Source: Pseudomonas kribbensis (GTDB taxonomy: Bacteria; Pseudomonadota; Gammaproteobacteria; Pseudomonadales; Pseudomonadaceae). From it: 64,000 nucleotides of DNA. This document shows positions 10,538 through 22,500 of this stretch, piece by piece. The stretch covers positions 2,542,001-2,606,000 of the forward strand of contig NZ_CP029608.1 of assembly GCF_003352185.1 (NCBI RefSeq). The letters run 5' to 3'. The notes beneath the pieces were generated by a model. The model was not told the DNA's origin. It did not search any database and saw only the letters and a list, made by a program, of their open reading frames with translations. A program made the position numbers and the translations under genes. Within the stretch, counting starts at the first letter, position 1. Each line of letters opens with the position of its first letter.

Positions 10538-13500
10538 ACGTGATCGAACTGTTGGCAACACTTAAAGCGAAAGACATCCAGTTGGCGGTCACCGACGACC
10601 AGTTGCGCGTACAGGGCAACAAACAGGCGCTGAGCGATCCGGCGGTGCTGGCGCTGTTGCGCGAGCACAAACCGGCGCTGATCGAGCTGATCAAGGCCGG
10701 GCAATATTCAGCGTCCAAGAGCGGTCAGGTCGACGTGCCGGCCAATGGCATTGCACCCGGCACCACGCGCATCACACCGGCGATGCTGACCCTGGCCGAA
10801 CTCGATCAGGCGACCATCGACCGTCTGGTCGACGATGTGCCGGGCGGCGCGGCCAACGTGCAGGACATCTACCCGCTGGCGCCGTTGCAGGAAGGCATTC
10901 TTTACCACCACGTCAGCGCTACCCAGGGCGATCCGTATGTGATGCAGGCGCATTTCGCCTTTGCCGGTCGCGGGCGGTTGAACGCCTTCGTTCAGGCTTT
11001 GCAGGCCGTCATCGATCGCCACGACATCCTCCGTACAGCGGTGGTCTGGGAGGGGCTTGATACGCCGCAGCAAGTGGTCTGGCGTGAGGCCGAATTGCCG
11101 GTGGAAGAGATCGATGCCCAAGGCGATGCGCTGGCGTATCTGCACGAACGTTTCGATGCCCGGGAATTCCGCATGGATGTAAGCCGGGCGCCGATGATGC
11201 GTCTGGCCCATGCCTGGGACGAAGCCGGGCAACGGGTGGTCGCGACGCTGCTGTTCCATCACATGGCGCTGGATCACTCGGCGCTCGACGTGGTGCGTCA
11301 CGAGATGCGTGCGTTCCTCACGGGGCTGGGTCATCTGCTGGGGCGGCCGGTCGCGTTTCGGGATTACGTGGCGCAGGCACGGCTGGGTGTCTCCGAACAG
11401 GAGCACGAAGCATTTTTCCGCGACATGCTCGGCGACATCGACGAGCCGACCTTGCCGTTCGGCCTGCAGGATGTGCAGGGCGACGGGCACGGCATAACCG
11501 AACTGAGCGTGCCGGTCGAGCCGGCCTTGGGCCAACGCCTGCGGGGGCAGGCGCGGCAGCTCGGGGTGAGTGCGGCCAGTCTGTTCCACCTGGCTTGGGC
11601 GCAGGTGCTGGCCACGCTTGCCGGCAAGCAACGCGTGGTGTTCGGCACGGTGTTGATGGGCCGTCTGCAAGGCGCCGAAGCCACCGACCGGGCGCTGGGT
11701 ATTTTCATCAACACCTTGCCGGTGCGGGTGGACGTCGATGCTCAGAGCGTGCGCAGCGCCGTGCAGGCGACCCACGCACGCCTGACCACCTTGATGCGCC
11801 ATGAACACGCGCCGCTGGCGCTGGCCCAGCGCTGCAGCAGCGTGGCCGCGCCAACACCGCTGTTCAGCGCCTTGCTCAATTACCGTCACAGCCATGGCGC
11901 CGCTTCGGCCAGCGCACAAACCCTGTCGGCATGGGAAGGCATTACCACCCTGCACTCGGAAGAGCGCACCAATTATCCGCTGACCCTGAGTATCGACGAC
12001 CTGGGCGACGCCTTCAGCCTGACCCTGCTCGCCACCACTGAAGTCGATCCGCACCGGGTGTGCGATTACATGCTCGGCGCCCTGAACGGTCTGGTGTCCG
12101 CGCTGGAGCAGGCGCCGGATTCACCGGTCAGCCAGGTGCCGATCCTCCCGGACACGGAGCGCGAGCAGATCCTGCGCGGCTTCAACGCCACCCGGGCCGA
12201 CTATCCGCAAGGGTTGACGATTCATCAGCGTTTCGAAGCGCAAGTCGTCGAACGGCCGGAAGCGGTGGCGGCGGTGTTCCTCGGTGAGCAAGTGACCTAT
12301 GCCGAGCTGAACCTGCACGCCAACGCCCTGGCCCATCATCTGATCAGCCTGGGTGTTCGTACTGATGATCGCGTGGCCATCGTCGCCCGCCGCGGGCTCG
12401 ATACGCTGGCGGGGCTGCTGGCGATTCTCAAGGCCGGGGCCGGTTATGTGCCGGTTGACCCGGCGCACCCGCCCGAACGCCTGAGCTACCTGCTCAGCGA
12501 CAGTGCCCCGGCCGTGGTGCTGACCCAGAGCGATCTGCGTGACCGGTTGCCAACGCTCGATGTACCAGTGATCGACCTCGACCGCCGCACCTGGCCACTG
12601 AGCCTGGCCCTTGATCCGCAGGTGCCGGGCCTGACCGCCAAGCATCTGGCCTACGTGATCTACACCTCGGGCTCGACCGGTCTGCCCAAGGGCGTGATGG
12701 TCGAACACCGCACCCTGTCCAACCTCGTCGACTGGCATTGCGGCGCGTTCGATCTGTGCGCCGGTCGTCACACGTCAAGCCTTGCCGGCTTCGGCTTCGA
12801 CGCCATGGCCTGGGAAGTCTGGCCCGCCCTGTGTGCCGGCGCGACGCTGCACCTGGCCCCGACCCGTGACGGCAACGAAGACATCGACGCCTTGCTCGAC
12901 TGGTGGCGCGCGCAACCGCTGGATGTGAGCTTCCTGCCCACGCCGGTGGCCGAATACGCCTTCAGTCAGAACCTCGAACACCCGACCTTGCGCACACTGC
13001 TGATCGGCGGGGATCGTCTGCGGCAGTTCAGTCGTCACCGGCATTTCGATGTGATCAACAATTACGGCCCGACCGAAACCACGGTGGTGGCGACCTCGGG
13101 CAAGGTCGAAGCCGGGCACACGCTGCACATCGGTCGCCCGGTAAGCAATGCCACGGTGTATCTGCTGGACGAGCAGCAACGTCCGGTGCCCATCGGTGTG
13201 GCGGGGGAGTTGTATGTCGGTGGCGCCGGGGTTGCCCGGGGTTATCTGAATCGTCCGGACCTGACGGCCGAGCGCTTTCTCGACGATCCGTTCAACGGCG
13301 GGCGCATGTACCGCACCGGTGACCTGGCGCGCTGGCAGGACGACGGCACCCTCGAATACTTGGGACGCAATGACGATCAGGTGAAGATTCGCGGCGTGCG
13401 CATCGAACTGGGCGAGATTGAAACCCGTCTCAACCAGCTCCCCGGCATTCAGGAAGCGGTATTGCTGGCCCGTGAAGACGAACCCGGCCAGCCGCGCCTC

Positions 13501-16500
13501 GTCGCCTATTACACCGAACAGGCTCAGGTCGAACCGCAACCGGTGGCCGAGCTGCGCGCTTGCCTGCTGGCGCAGTTGCCCGAGTACATGGTGCCAGCGG
13601 CCTTCGTGCGACTGGACGCATTGCCGCTGACCGCCAACGGCAAGGTCGACCGCAAGGCCTTGCCGGCGCCGGATCGCGCTGCGTTGTTCACCCGCCATTA
13701 CGAAGCGCCGCATGGCGAACTGGAAATCGCGCTGGCACGGATCTGGGGCGAAGTGCTGCAGGTCGGGCAGGTCGGGCGCCGGGATCACTTCTTCGAGCTG
13801 GGTGGCCACTCGTTGCTGGCGATGCGCATGGTGTCCCAGGTTCGCCAACGTCTGGGCGTCGAACTGGCCCTGAGCGACTTATTTGCCAATGCCGAACTGG
13901 CAGCGGTCGCCGAAGTGCTGGCCCAGGCCGGACGCAGCTCACAACCGGCCATGTTGCCGGTGCCACGGGACGGCGCGCTGCCGCTGTCGTTTGCCCAGCA
14001 ACGACTGTGGTTTCTGGCGCGGATGGAAGGGGTCAACACCGCCTACAACATCCCGCTGGGCCTGCGCTTGCGCGGTCATCTCGACGAGGCGGCGCTGCAA
14101 CGGTCACTGGCGCGGATCATCGACCGCCACGAAACTCTGCGCAGCCGTTTTGTCCCGCACGATGATGACGTGCAGGTAGTGATTGCGCCGGTCGACAGCG
14201 GCGTGCTGCTGCGGGTCGAGGATCTGCGTCAGCATCCACACGCCGACGACGCCATGCAGGCGTTGATCCGTGAACAGTCCTCGACCCCGTTCGATCTACT
14301 ACACGATCCGTTGATTCGCGGATGTCTGGTCCGGCTGGCCGACGATCACCATGTGTTGCTGTTGACCCTGCACCACATCATTTCCGATGGCTGGTCGATG
14401 GGCGTACTGACCCGTGAACTGATGGCGTTGTATCAGGCGTTCAGCCATGGCGAGGCCGATCCGCTGCCGCCACTGGCGCTGCAATACGCCGACTACGCGA
14501 TCTGGCAACGCCGCTGGTTGAGCGGCGAAGTGCTGCAGCAGCAGAGCGATTACTGGCAGCAAACCCTGGCCGGCGCCCCGACCTTGCTGGTGCTGCCAAC
14601 CGACCGTCCGCGTCCGGCGCAGCAGGATTACGCCGGCAGCAGCGTCGAATTCCGGTTGGACGAGCCACTGAGCGCCGGCCTCAAGGCACTCAGCCAGCGC
14701 CATGGCGTGACGATGTACATGACGATGGTGAGCGCCTGGGCCCTGTTGCTCAGTCGCTTGTCCGGCCAGTCGGACGTTGTGATCGGCTCGCCGGTTGCCA
14801 ACCGTGGTCGCGTGGAAGTCGAAGGGCTGATCGGCTTGTTCATCAATACCCTGGCCCTGCGCATCGACACGTCCGGCGGGCTTAGCGTCGAGGCGCTGCT
14901 GGCCCGGGTCAAGACGCTGACATTGCAGGCCCAGGCCCATCAGGACCTGCCGTTCGAGCAGGTGGTGGAAGTCACCCGGCCGGCGCGCAGCCTGTCCCAC
15001 AGTCCGTTGTTCCAGACCACGTTGAGCTGGGAAAACAGCGTCGGGCCGGCGCTGGAACTGGGGGCGATGGCGCTGGAAAACGTGGCCGGTCCGACCCGCT
15101 TCGCCAAGTTCGACCTGTCGCTGACGTTGGGCGAAACCCGCGATGGCATTCGCGGCGTGCTGGAATACGCCACGGCGCTGTTCGATGAGTCGACGATCCA
15201 GCGTTATGTCGGCTACTTCGAGCAGTTGCTGCATGCGATGGTTGCCAACGATCAGGCGCAGCTGGAGCAGCTCGATATGGTGCAGGCTCACGAGCGTGAA
15301 CAGTTGCTGGTTGCGTTCAACGACACCCATGCGGAGTTTGTGTCGGGGCTGACCATTGCGCAGCGATTCGAGGCACAAGTAATCGAGCGACCCGAAGCGG
15401 TCGTGGCGGTCTGTCAGGGGCAGGCGTTGAGCTTTGCCGAGCTGAACCGGCAGGCTAACACCTTGGCTCATCACCTGATCGGGCTGGGCGTTCGTCCTGA
15501 TGATCGCGTGGCCATCGTCGCCCGGCGCGGGCTGGATACGTTGGTCGGGCTGGTGGCCATTCTCAAGGCCGGAGCCGGTTATGTGCCGGTGGATCCGGCG
15601 CATCCGGCGGAGCGTCTGAATTATCTGTTGAGCGACAGTGCGCCGGTGGCGGTGCTCTGTCTGAGTGATTTGCGTGGACGACTGCCGGCGCTGGACGTGC
15701 CGGTGATCGACCTCGATTTGCAGGCCTGGTCGGACACCGAGACCGGCAATCCACAGGTGCCGGGCATGACCCGCGAACACCTGGCCTATGTCATTTACAC
15801 CTCGGGCTCCACCGGCCTGCCCAAGGGCGTGATGGTCGAACACCACACCTTGAGCAACCTCGTCGACTGGCACTGCAAGGCGTTCGACCTGTGCGCTGGG
15901 CGTCACACGTCGAGCCTCGCCGGTTTCGGCTTCGACGCCATGGCCTGGGAAGTCTGGCCAGCCCTGTGCGCCGGCGCGACCCTGCACCTGGCGCCGGCCC
16001 GCGACGGCAGCGAAGACGTGGACGCGTTGCTCGACTGGTGGCGCGCGCAACCGCTGGACGTGAGCTTCCTGCCGACCCCGGTGGCCGAATATGCGTTCAG
16101 CCAGAACCTCGAACACCCGACCCTGCGCACACTGCTGATTGGCGGCGACCGTCTGCGTCAGTTCAACCGTCAGCAGTCCTTTGATGTGGTCAACAACTAC
16201 GGCCCGACCGAGGCTACCGTGGTTGCCACCTCGGGCATCGTCGAGGCGGGGCAGGCGCTGCACATCGGCAAACCGATCGCCAACGCGACGGTGTACCTGC
16301 TCGATGAACAGCAGCGTCCGGTGCCGGTTGGCGTGGCCGGAGAGCTGTATGTGGGTGGCGCCGGTGTGGCTCGGGGTTACCTCAATCGTCCGGATCTGAC
16401 CGAAGAACGTTTCCTGCGCGACCCGTTCAACCACGGCCGGATGTACCGCACCGGCGACCTTGCGCGCTGGCGCGCCGACGGCTCCATCGAGTACCTGGGG

Positions 16501-19500
16501 CGCAACGACGATCAGGTGAAAATCCGTGGCGTGCGGGTCGAACTGGGCGAAATCGAAACTCGCCTGAATCAGTTGCCCGGCATCCAGGAAGCGGTGCTGG
16601 TGGCCCGTGAAGACGAACCCGGGCAGGTGCGACTGGTGGCGTATTTCACTGAACAGGTGCAGGGCGAAGCGCTGGCGGTGTCCGACCTGAGGGCGCATCT
16701 GCTCGGTCAACTGCCGGAATATATGGTGCCGGCGGCCTTCGTCAGACTCGACGCGCTGCCGCTGACCGCCAACGGCAAAGTCGATCGCAAGGCCTTGCCG
16801 GTGCCGGATCGCAGCGCCTTGTTCACCCGCGACTATCAGGCACCGCAAGGTGAACTGGAAACTACCCTGGCGCAGATCTGGGCCGAGGTGCTGCAGGTCG
16901 AGCAGGTCGGGCGTCAGGATCATTTCTTTGAACTGGGCGGCCACTCGCTGCTGGCGATGCGCATGCTGTCTCAGGTGCGCCAGCGGCTGGGGGTGGAGCT
17001 GACCCTCGCCGAGTTGTTCGCCAATGCCGAACTCGCCGCTGTCGCCGAGGTGCTGGCCCGGGCCGGACGCTGCACGCAACCGGCGATCATGCCGGCGCCG
17101 CGTGACGGCACGCTGCCGTTGTCGTTTGCCCAGCAACGGTTGTGGTTCATGGCGCAACTGGAAGGCGCAAACACCGCCTACAACATTCCCCTCGGCCTGC
17201 GCCTGCGCGGTCGCCTCGACGAAGCGGCCCTGCAACGGGCATTGGCGCGGATCGTCGAGCGTCACGAAACCCTGCGCAGTCGCTTCGCCCAGTTCAACGA
17301 AGAAGCCCAGGTGTTGATCGCGCCGCCCGACAGCGCTGTGCTGCTGCGGGTCGAAGACTTGCGCCGGCACCCGCAGGCCGACGACGCCTTGCTCGCGCTG
17401 ATTCAGGGTGAAGCCTCGGGGCCGTTCGATTTGCAGGATGATCCGCTGATTCGCGGGCGCCTGGTGCGACTGGCCGATGATCATCATGTGTTGCTGCTGA
17501 CCCTGCACCACATCGTCTCCGATGGCTGGTCGATGGGCGTGTTGACCCGCGAGCTGATGGCGCTGTACCAGGCGTTCAGCCACGGCGAGGCCGATCCGCT
17601 GCCGCCGCTGGCGTTGCAGTACAGCGACTACGCCGTGTGGCAGCGCCGCTGGTTGAGCGGCGAAGTCTTGCAGCGTCAGAGTGATTACTGGCAGCAAACC
17701 CTGGCCGGTGCGCCGGCCTTGCTGATGCTGCCGACCGACCGTCCACGCCCGGCCTTGCAGGATTACGCCGGCAGCAGTGTCGACATCCGGCTGGATGAGC
17801 GTTTGAGCGCAGGCCTCAAGGCGCTGTGCCAACGCCACGGCGTGACGCCCTACATGGCGGTGATGAGCGCCTGGGCGATGTTGCTCGGTCGCTTGTCCGG
17901 GCAGTCGGATGTGGTGATCGGCTCGCCGGTCGCCAACCGTAACCGGGCGGAAATCGAGGGGTTGATCGGACTATTCGTCAACACGCTGGCCGTGCGCATC
18001 GATACTTCGGGCGCGCTCACCGTCGAGGCGTTGCTGGCCCGGGTCAAGGCCCGCACCCTTGAGGCGCAGGCCCATCAGGATCTGCCGTTCGAACAAGTGG
18101 TGGAAATCACCCGGCCGGTGCGCAGCCTGTCCCACAGCCCGTTGTTCCAGACGCTGTTGAGCTGGGACAGCGGCAGCGGCGCGACCCTGGCTCTCGGCGA
18201 TCTGACACTTGAGGGCGTGGCCGAGCCGAGTCACTTCGCCAAGTTCGATCTGTCGTTGACGTTGGGCGAGGCCCAGGGCGTGATCCGGGGTTCACTGGAA
18301 TACGCCACGGCGCTGTTCGATGAATCGACGGTTCAACGCTATGCCGGTTACTTGCAGCAATTGCTGCAGGCCATGGTCAGCAATGATCAGGCGTTGCTGG
18401 AGCAGGTCGATGTGCTGGCGGAGGAGGAGCGTCGGCATTTGCTGCACGGCTTCAATGCCACTGACGTTGATTACAACCTTCAGCAAAGCATTCACGGTCT
18501 GTTCGAGGCGCAGGTCGCGCGGTCGCCGCAGGCTGTGGCGGTGCTTTCCGGGGAGCAGCGACTGAGTTATGCCGAGCTGAATGCTCGGGCCAATCGCTTG
18601 GCCCATCACTTGCGCGCGCTGGGCGTTGGCCCCGATGCGCGGGTAGCGATCTGCGTCGAGCGTGGGCTGGAGATGGTGGTCGGGCTGCTGGCGATTCTGA
18701 AGGCCGGCGGCGGTTATGTGCCGCTGGATCCGGCGTATCCGCTGGAACGGCTGGCCTACATGCTGGAGGACAGTGTGCCGTTGGCGGTGTTGGTGCAAGG
18801 TTCGACTCGCGGGTTGTTGGGTGAGGTCGCGGTGCCAGTGGTCGATCTGGATCACGACACCTGGCAATCGTTGTCGGCCGATAACCCGTCGGTCGATGGA
18901 CTGACCCCGCAACACACGGCGTATGTGATCTACACCTCGGGCTCCACCGGTCAGCCGAAAGGCGTGATCAACGAGCATTCAGGTGTGGTTAACCGCTTGC
19001 TGTGGATGCAGGACGCTTATCGTCTGACGGCTGAAGATTCAGTGCTGCAGAAAACCCCGTTCAGCTTCGACGTGTCGGTGTGGGAATTCTTCTGGCCTCT
19101 GATGACCGGCGCCCGGTTGGTGATGGCCCGTCCCGGCGGTCACAAGGATCCGCTGTACCTGAGCGAAGTGATCGAACGCGAACGCATCACCACGCTGCAC
19201 TTCGTGCCGTCGATGCTCGACGTGTTCCTCGCCCATGGCGAAACAGCACGTTGTCATGGCTTGCGTCAGGTGATGTGCAGCGGCGAAGCGCTGCCGGGCA
19301 GTCTGGTGCGGCGCTTCAAGCAGCAATTGCCGGGCAGTGGTTTGCACAACCTCTACGGTCCGACCGAAGCGGCGGTGGACGTTACGGCCTGGGATTGCTC
19401 TGGTCCGCTGGAGCAAACCCCGGACAACACGCCAATCGGCAAACCGATCGCCAACACCCGCATGTACATCCTCGATGCCCAGCAACAACCGGTGCCGCAA

Positions 19501-22500
19501 GGCGTGGTCGGCGAGCTGTACATCGGTGGTGTGCAAGTGGCGCGCGGTTATCTGAACCGTCCTGAATTGAGCGCCGAGCGGTTCCTCAACGACCCGTTCC
19601 AGCCCAACGGCCGCCTGTACCGCACCGGTGACATCGCTCGCTATCTGGCCGACGGCAACATCGAATACCTCGGCCGCAACGACGATCAGGTCAAAATCCG
19701 TGGCCTGCGCATCGAACTGGGTGAAATCCAGTCCCGCCTGACCGACATCGGCGGCGTGCAGGAAGCGGCGGTGCTGGCTCGCGAAGACGTGCCGGGGGAC
19801 AAACGCCTGGTCGCTTATTACACCGGCGCCCGGCTGGAAATTGATGTGCTGCGCGGTCACCTGCTAGAGCACCTGCCGGATTACATGGTGCCGGCGGTGT
19901 TCGTGCACCTCGATGCATTGCCTCTGAGCCCCAACGGCAAGCTCGACCGCAAGGCCTTGCCGGTGCCGGATCAGGCCTCGGTCATCACTCGCGAGTACGA
20001 AGCGCCGGTCGGCGAGGTGGAAATCCTGCTGGCCGGACTCTGGGCCGAACTGCTCAACGTGGAACGGGTAGGGCGCCACGACAACTTTTTTGAACTGGGC
20101 GGACATTCGCTAATGGCGGTCAATCTGGTGGCGCGGATGCGCCATGTCGGGCTGACGGCCGATGTGCGTGTGCTGTTCAGCCAGCCGACGCTCGCCGCTC
20201 TGGCCGCTGCGGTCGGCGATGAGACGGAGGCCGAAATCCCGGCCAACCGGATTGCGCCGGACTGCAAACATATCACCCCTGACATGCTGCCGCTGGTTGC
20301 ACTGGATCAGCCCGCCATCGACCGCATCGTCGCCAGCATTCCCGGCGGCGCCGCGAACGTGCAGGACATTTACCCGCTGGCGCCGTTGCAGGCCGGAATC
20401 CTGTTCCATCACTTGTCGGCACCTCAGGGCGATCCGTATGTGTTGCAGGCGCAGTTCGCGTTTGCCGATGAATCCCGTCTGCGGGTGTTCGCCGAAGCCT
20501 TGCAGGCCGTGATCGAACGCCATGACATCCTGCGTACGTCGCTGTTCTGGGACGGGCTGGAGGAACCGGTGCAAGTGGTCTGGCGTCAGGCGTCGCTGGT
20601 GTGTGAAACGGTGGAGCTGGACGAGAGTGAAACGGATGCATTGAGCCAGTTGCGCAACCGGTTCGATACCCGGCACTACCGCATGGCCGTCACTCAGGCG
20701 CCGCTGATGCGCGTGGTGCACAGCTGGGACGCGGTCAATCGGCGTGTGGTGGCGCTGCTGCTGTTCCATCACCTGGTCATGGACCACATTGCACTGGAGG
20801 TGCTTCGCCACGAGATGCAGTCGGTCCTGCTCGGCCAGGTGCGACAGCTGGCCGAACCGGTGCCGTATCGCACCTATGTCGCCCGCACTCGCTCGGGGCT
20901 GAGCGAGGAGGAGCATGAGACGTTCTTCCGTGAAATGCTCGGCGATATCGACGAGCCGACCCTGCCGTATGGCCAGGGCAATGTGGCGGACGGCGGCAAC
21001 GGGCATGCGCAGTGGCTGCTGAGCACCGCGCTGAGCCAGCGGGTCAGGGCCAAGGCCAGGCGTCTGGGCATCAGCGCTGCCAGCCTGATGCACCTGGCCT
21101 GGGCCAGCGTGCTGGGGCAACTGTCGGGGCGTGAAAACGTGGTGTTCGGCACGGTGATGCTCGGCCGCTTGCACGGTGGTGAAGGTGCCGAGCGGGCGCT
21201 GGGCGTGTTCATCAACACCTTACCGCTGCGCATCGATCTGGACGGGCAAACGGTGAAAGAAGCCGCGTTGGCGACCCATCAGCGCTTGAACCGATTGCTG
21301 CATCACGAACACGCGCCGCTGGCGCTGGTACAACGTTGCAGCGCCATGGCGCCGGGGGTGCCGCTGTTCAATGCCTTGTTCAATTACCGCCACAGTGGTG
21401 GCGGGGGCACGCCGTCCGACGAAGTCGTGGCGGCATGGCAGGGCATGCAGTTGCTCGATGCCGAAGAACACAGCAACTACCGCCTGAGCCTGAGCGTCGA
21501 TGATTTGGGCGAAGACTTCAGCCTGACCGCGTTGACCATGGCCGGGATCGACGCCGGTCGGATCTGCGACTACATGGATCTTGCGGTCGAGAGCTTGTTG
21601 CAGGCGCTGGAGCGCACGCCGCAACTGGGCATCGACCAGTTGTCGATCCTGCCGCGGGATGAGCGGCGGCAATTGCTGGTCGAGTTCAACGCCACTCAAC
21701 GGGATTACCCGGCAACGTTGACGGTTCATCGTCTGTTCGAACAGCAGGTGATGAAGCACTCGCAAGCGGTCGCGGCGGTACATGGCCGCGCGGCGTTGAC
21801 TTATGAAGAGTTGAATCAACGGGCCAATCGCCTGGCCCATTACTTGATCGGACATGGTGTGCAACCGGGCAACCATGTGGCGATCCTGTTGCCGCGTTCG
21901 CTGGATCTGTTGATCGCACAACTGGCCATCGGCAAATGTGCGGCGGCTTATGTGCCGCTGGACATCAATGCGCCGGCTGAACGTCAGGCGTTCATGGTTG
22001 AGGACTGCGGGGCGAAAGCGCTGCTGACCTTGAGCACTGAGGCGACTGATTACGCTGTGCGCCGGATTGATCTGGATTTGCTGTCGTTGGACGCACAACC
22101 GGTTCACAACCCGGATTTGCCGCAGTCTTCCGAGTCCCTGGCCTACATCATGTACACCTCCGGTTCCACCGGCACACCGAAGGGTGTGATGGTGCCGCAC
22201 CGGGCGATTGGGCGGCTGGTGATCAACAACGGCTATGCCGATTTCAACCCGCAGGATCGCGTGGCATTCGCTTCCAACCCGGCGTTCGACGCCAGCACGA
22301 TGGATGTCTGGGGACCGCTGCTCAATGGCGGTCGAGTGGTAGTCATCGATCATGCGACCTTGCTTGATCCGCAAGCCTTCGGACGTGAACTGGCCAACAC
22401 CGGTGCCACGATCCTGTTCGTCACCACCGCGCTGTTCAACCAGTACGTGCAGTTGATCCCCGAGGCACTGAAAGGTCTGCGCATGGTGTTGTGCGGTGGT

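Noticed and set aside
1961..17838. Very long open frames antisense to the NRPS genes (for example 1961-5146, 5207-8794 and 14299-17838 on the minus strand)
   Set aside because: They mirror the codon pattern of the GC-rich NRPS genes, carry no recognisable domains, and are rich in His/Gln/Arg as expected of shadow frames.
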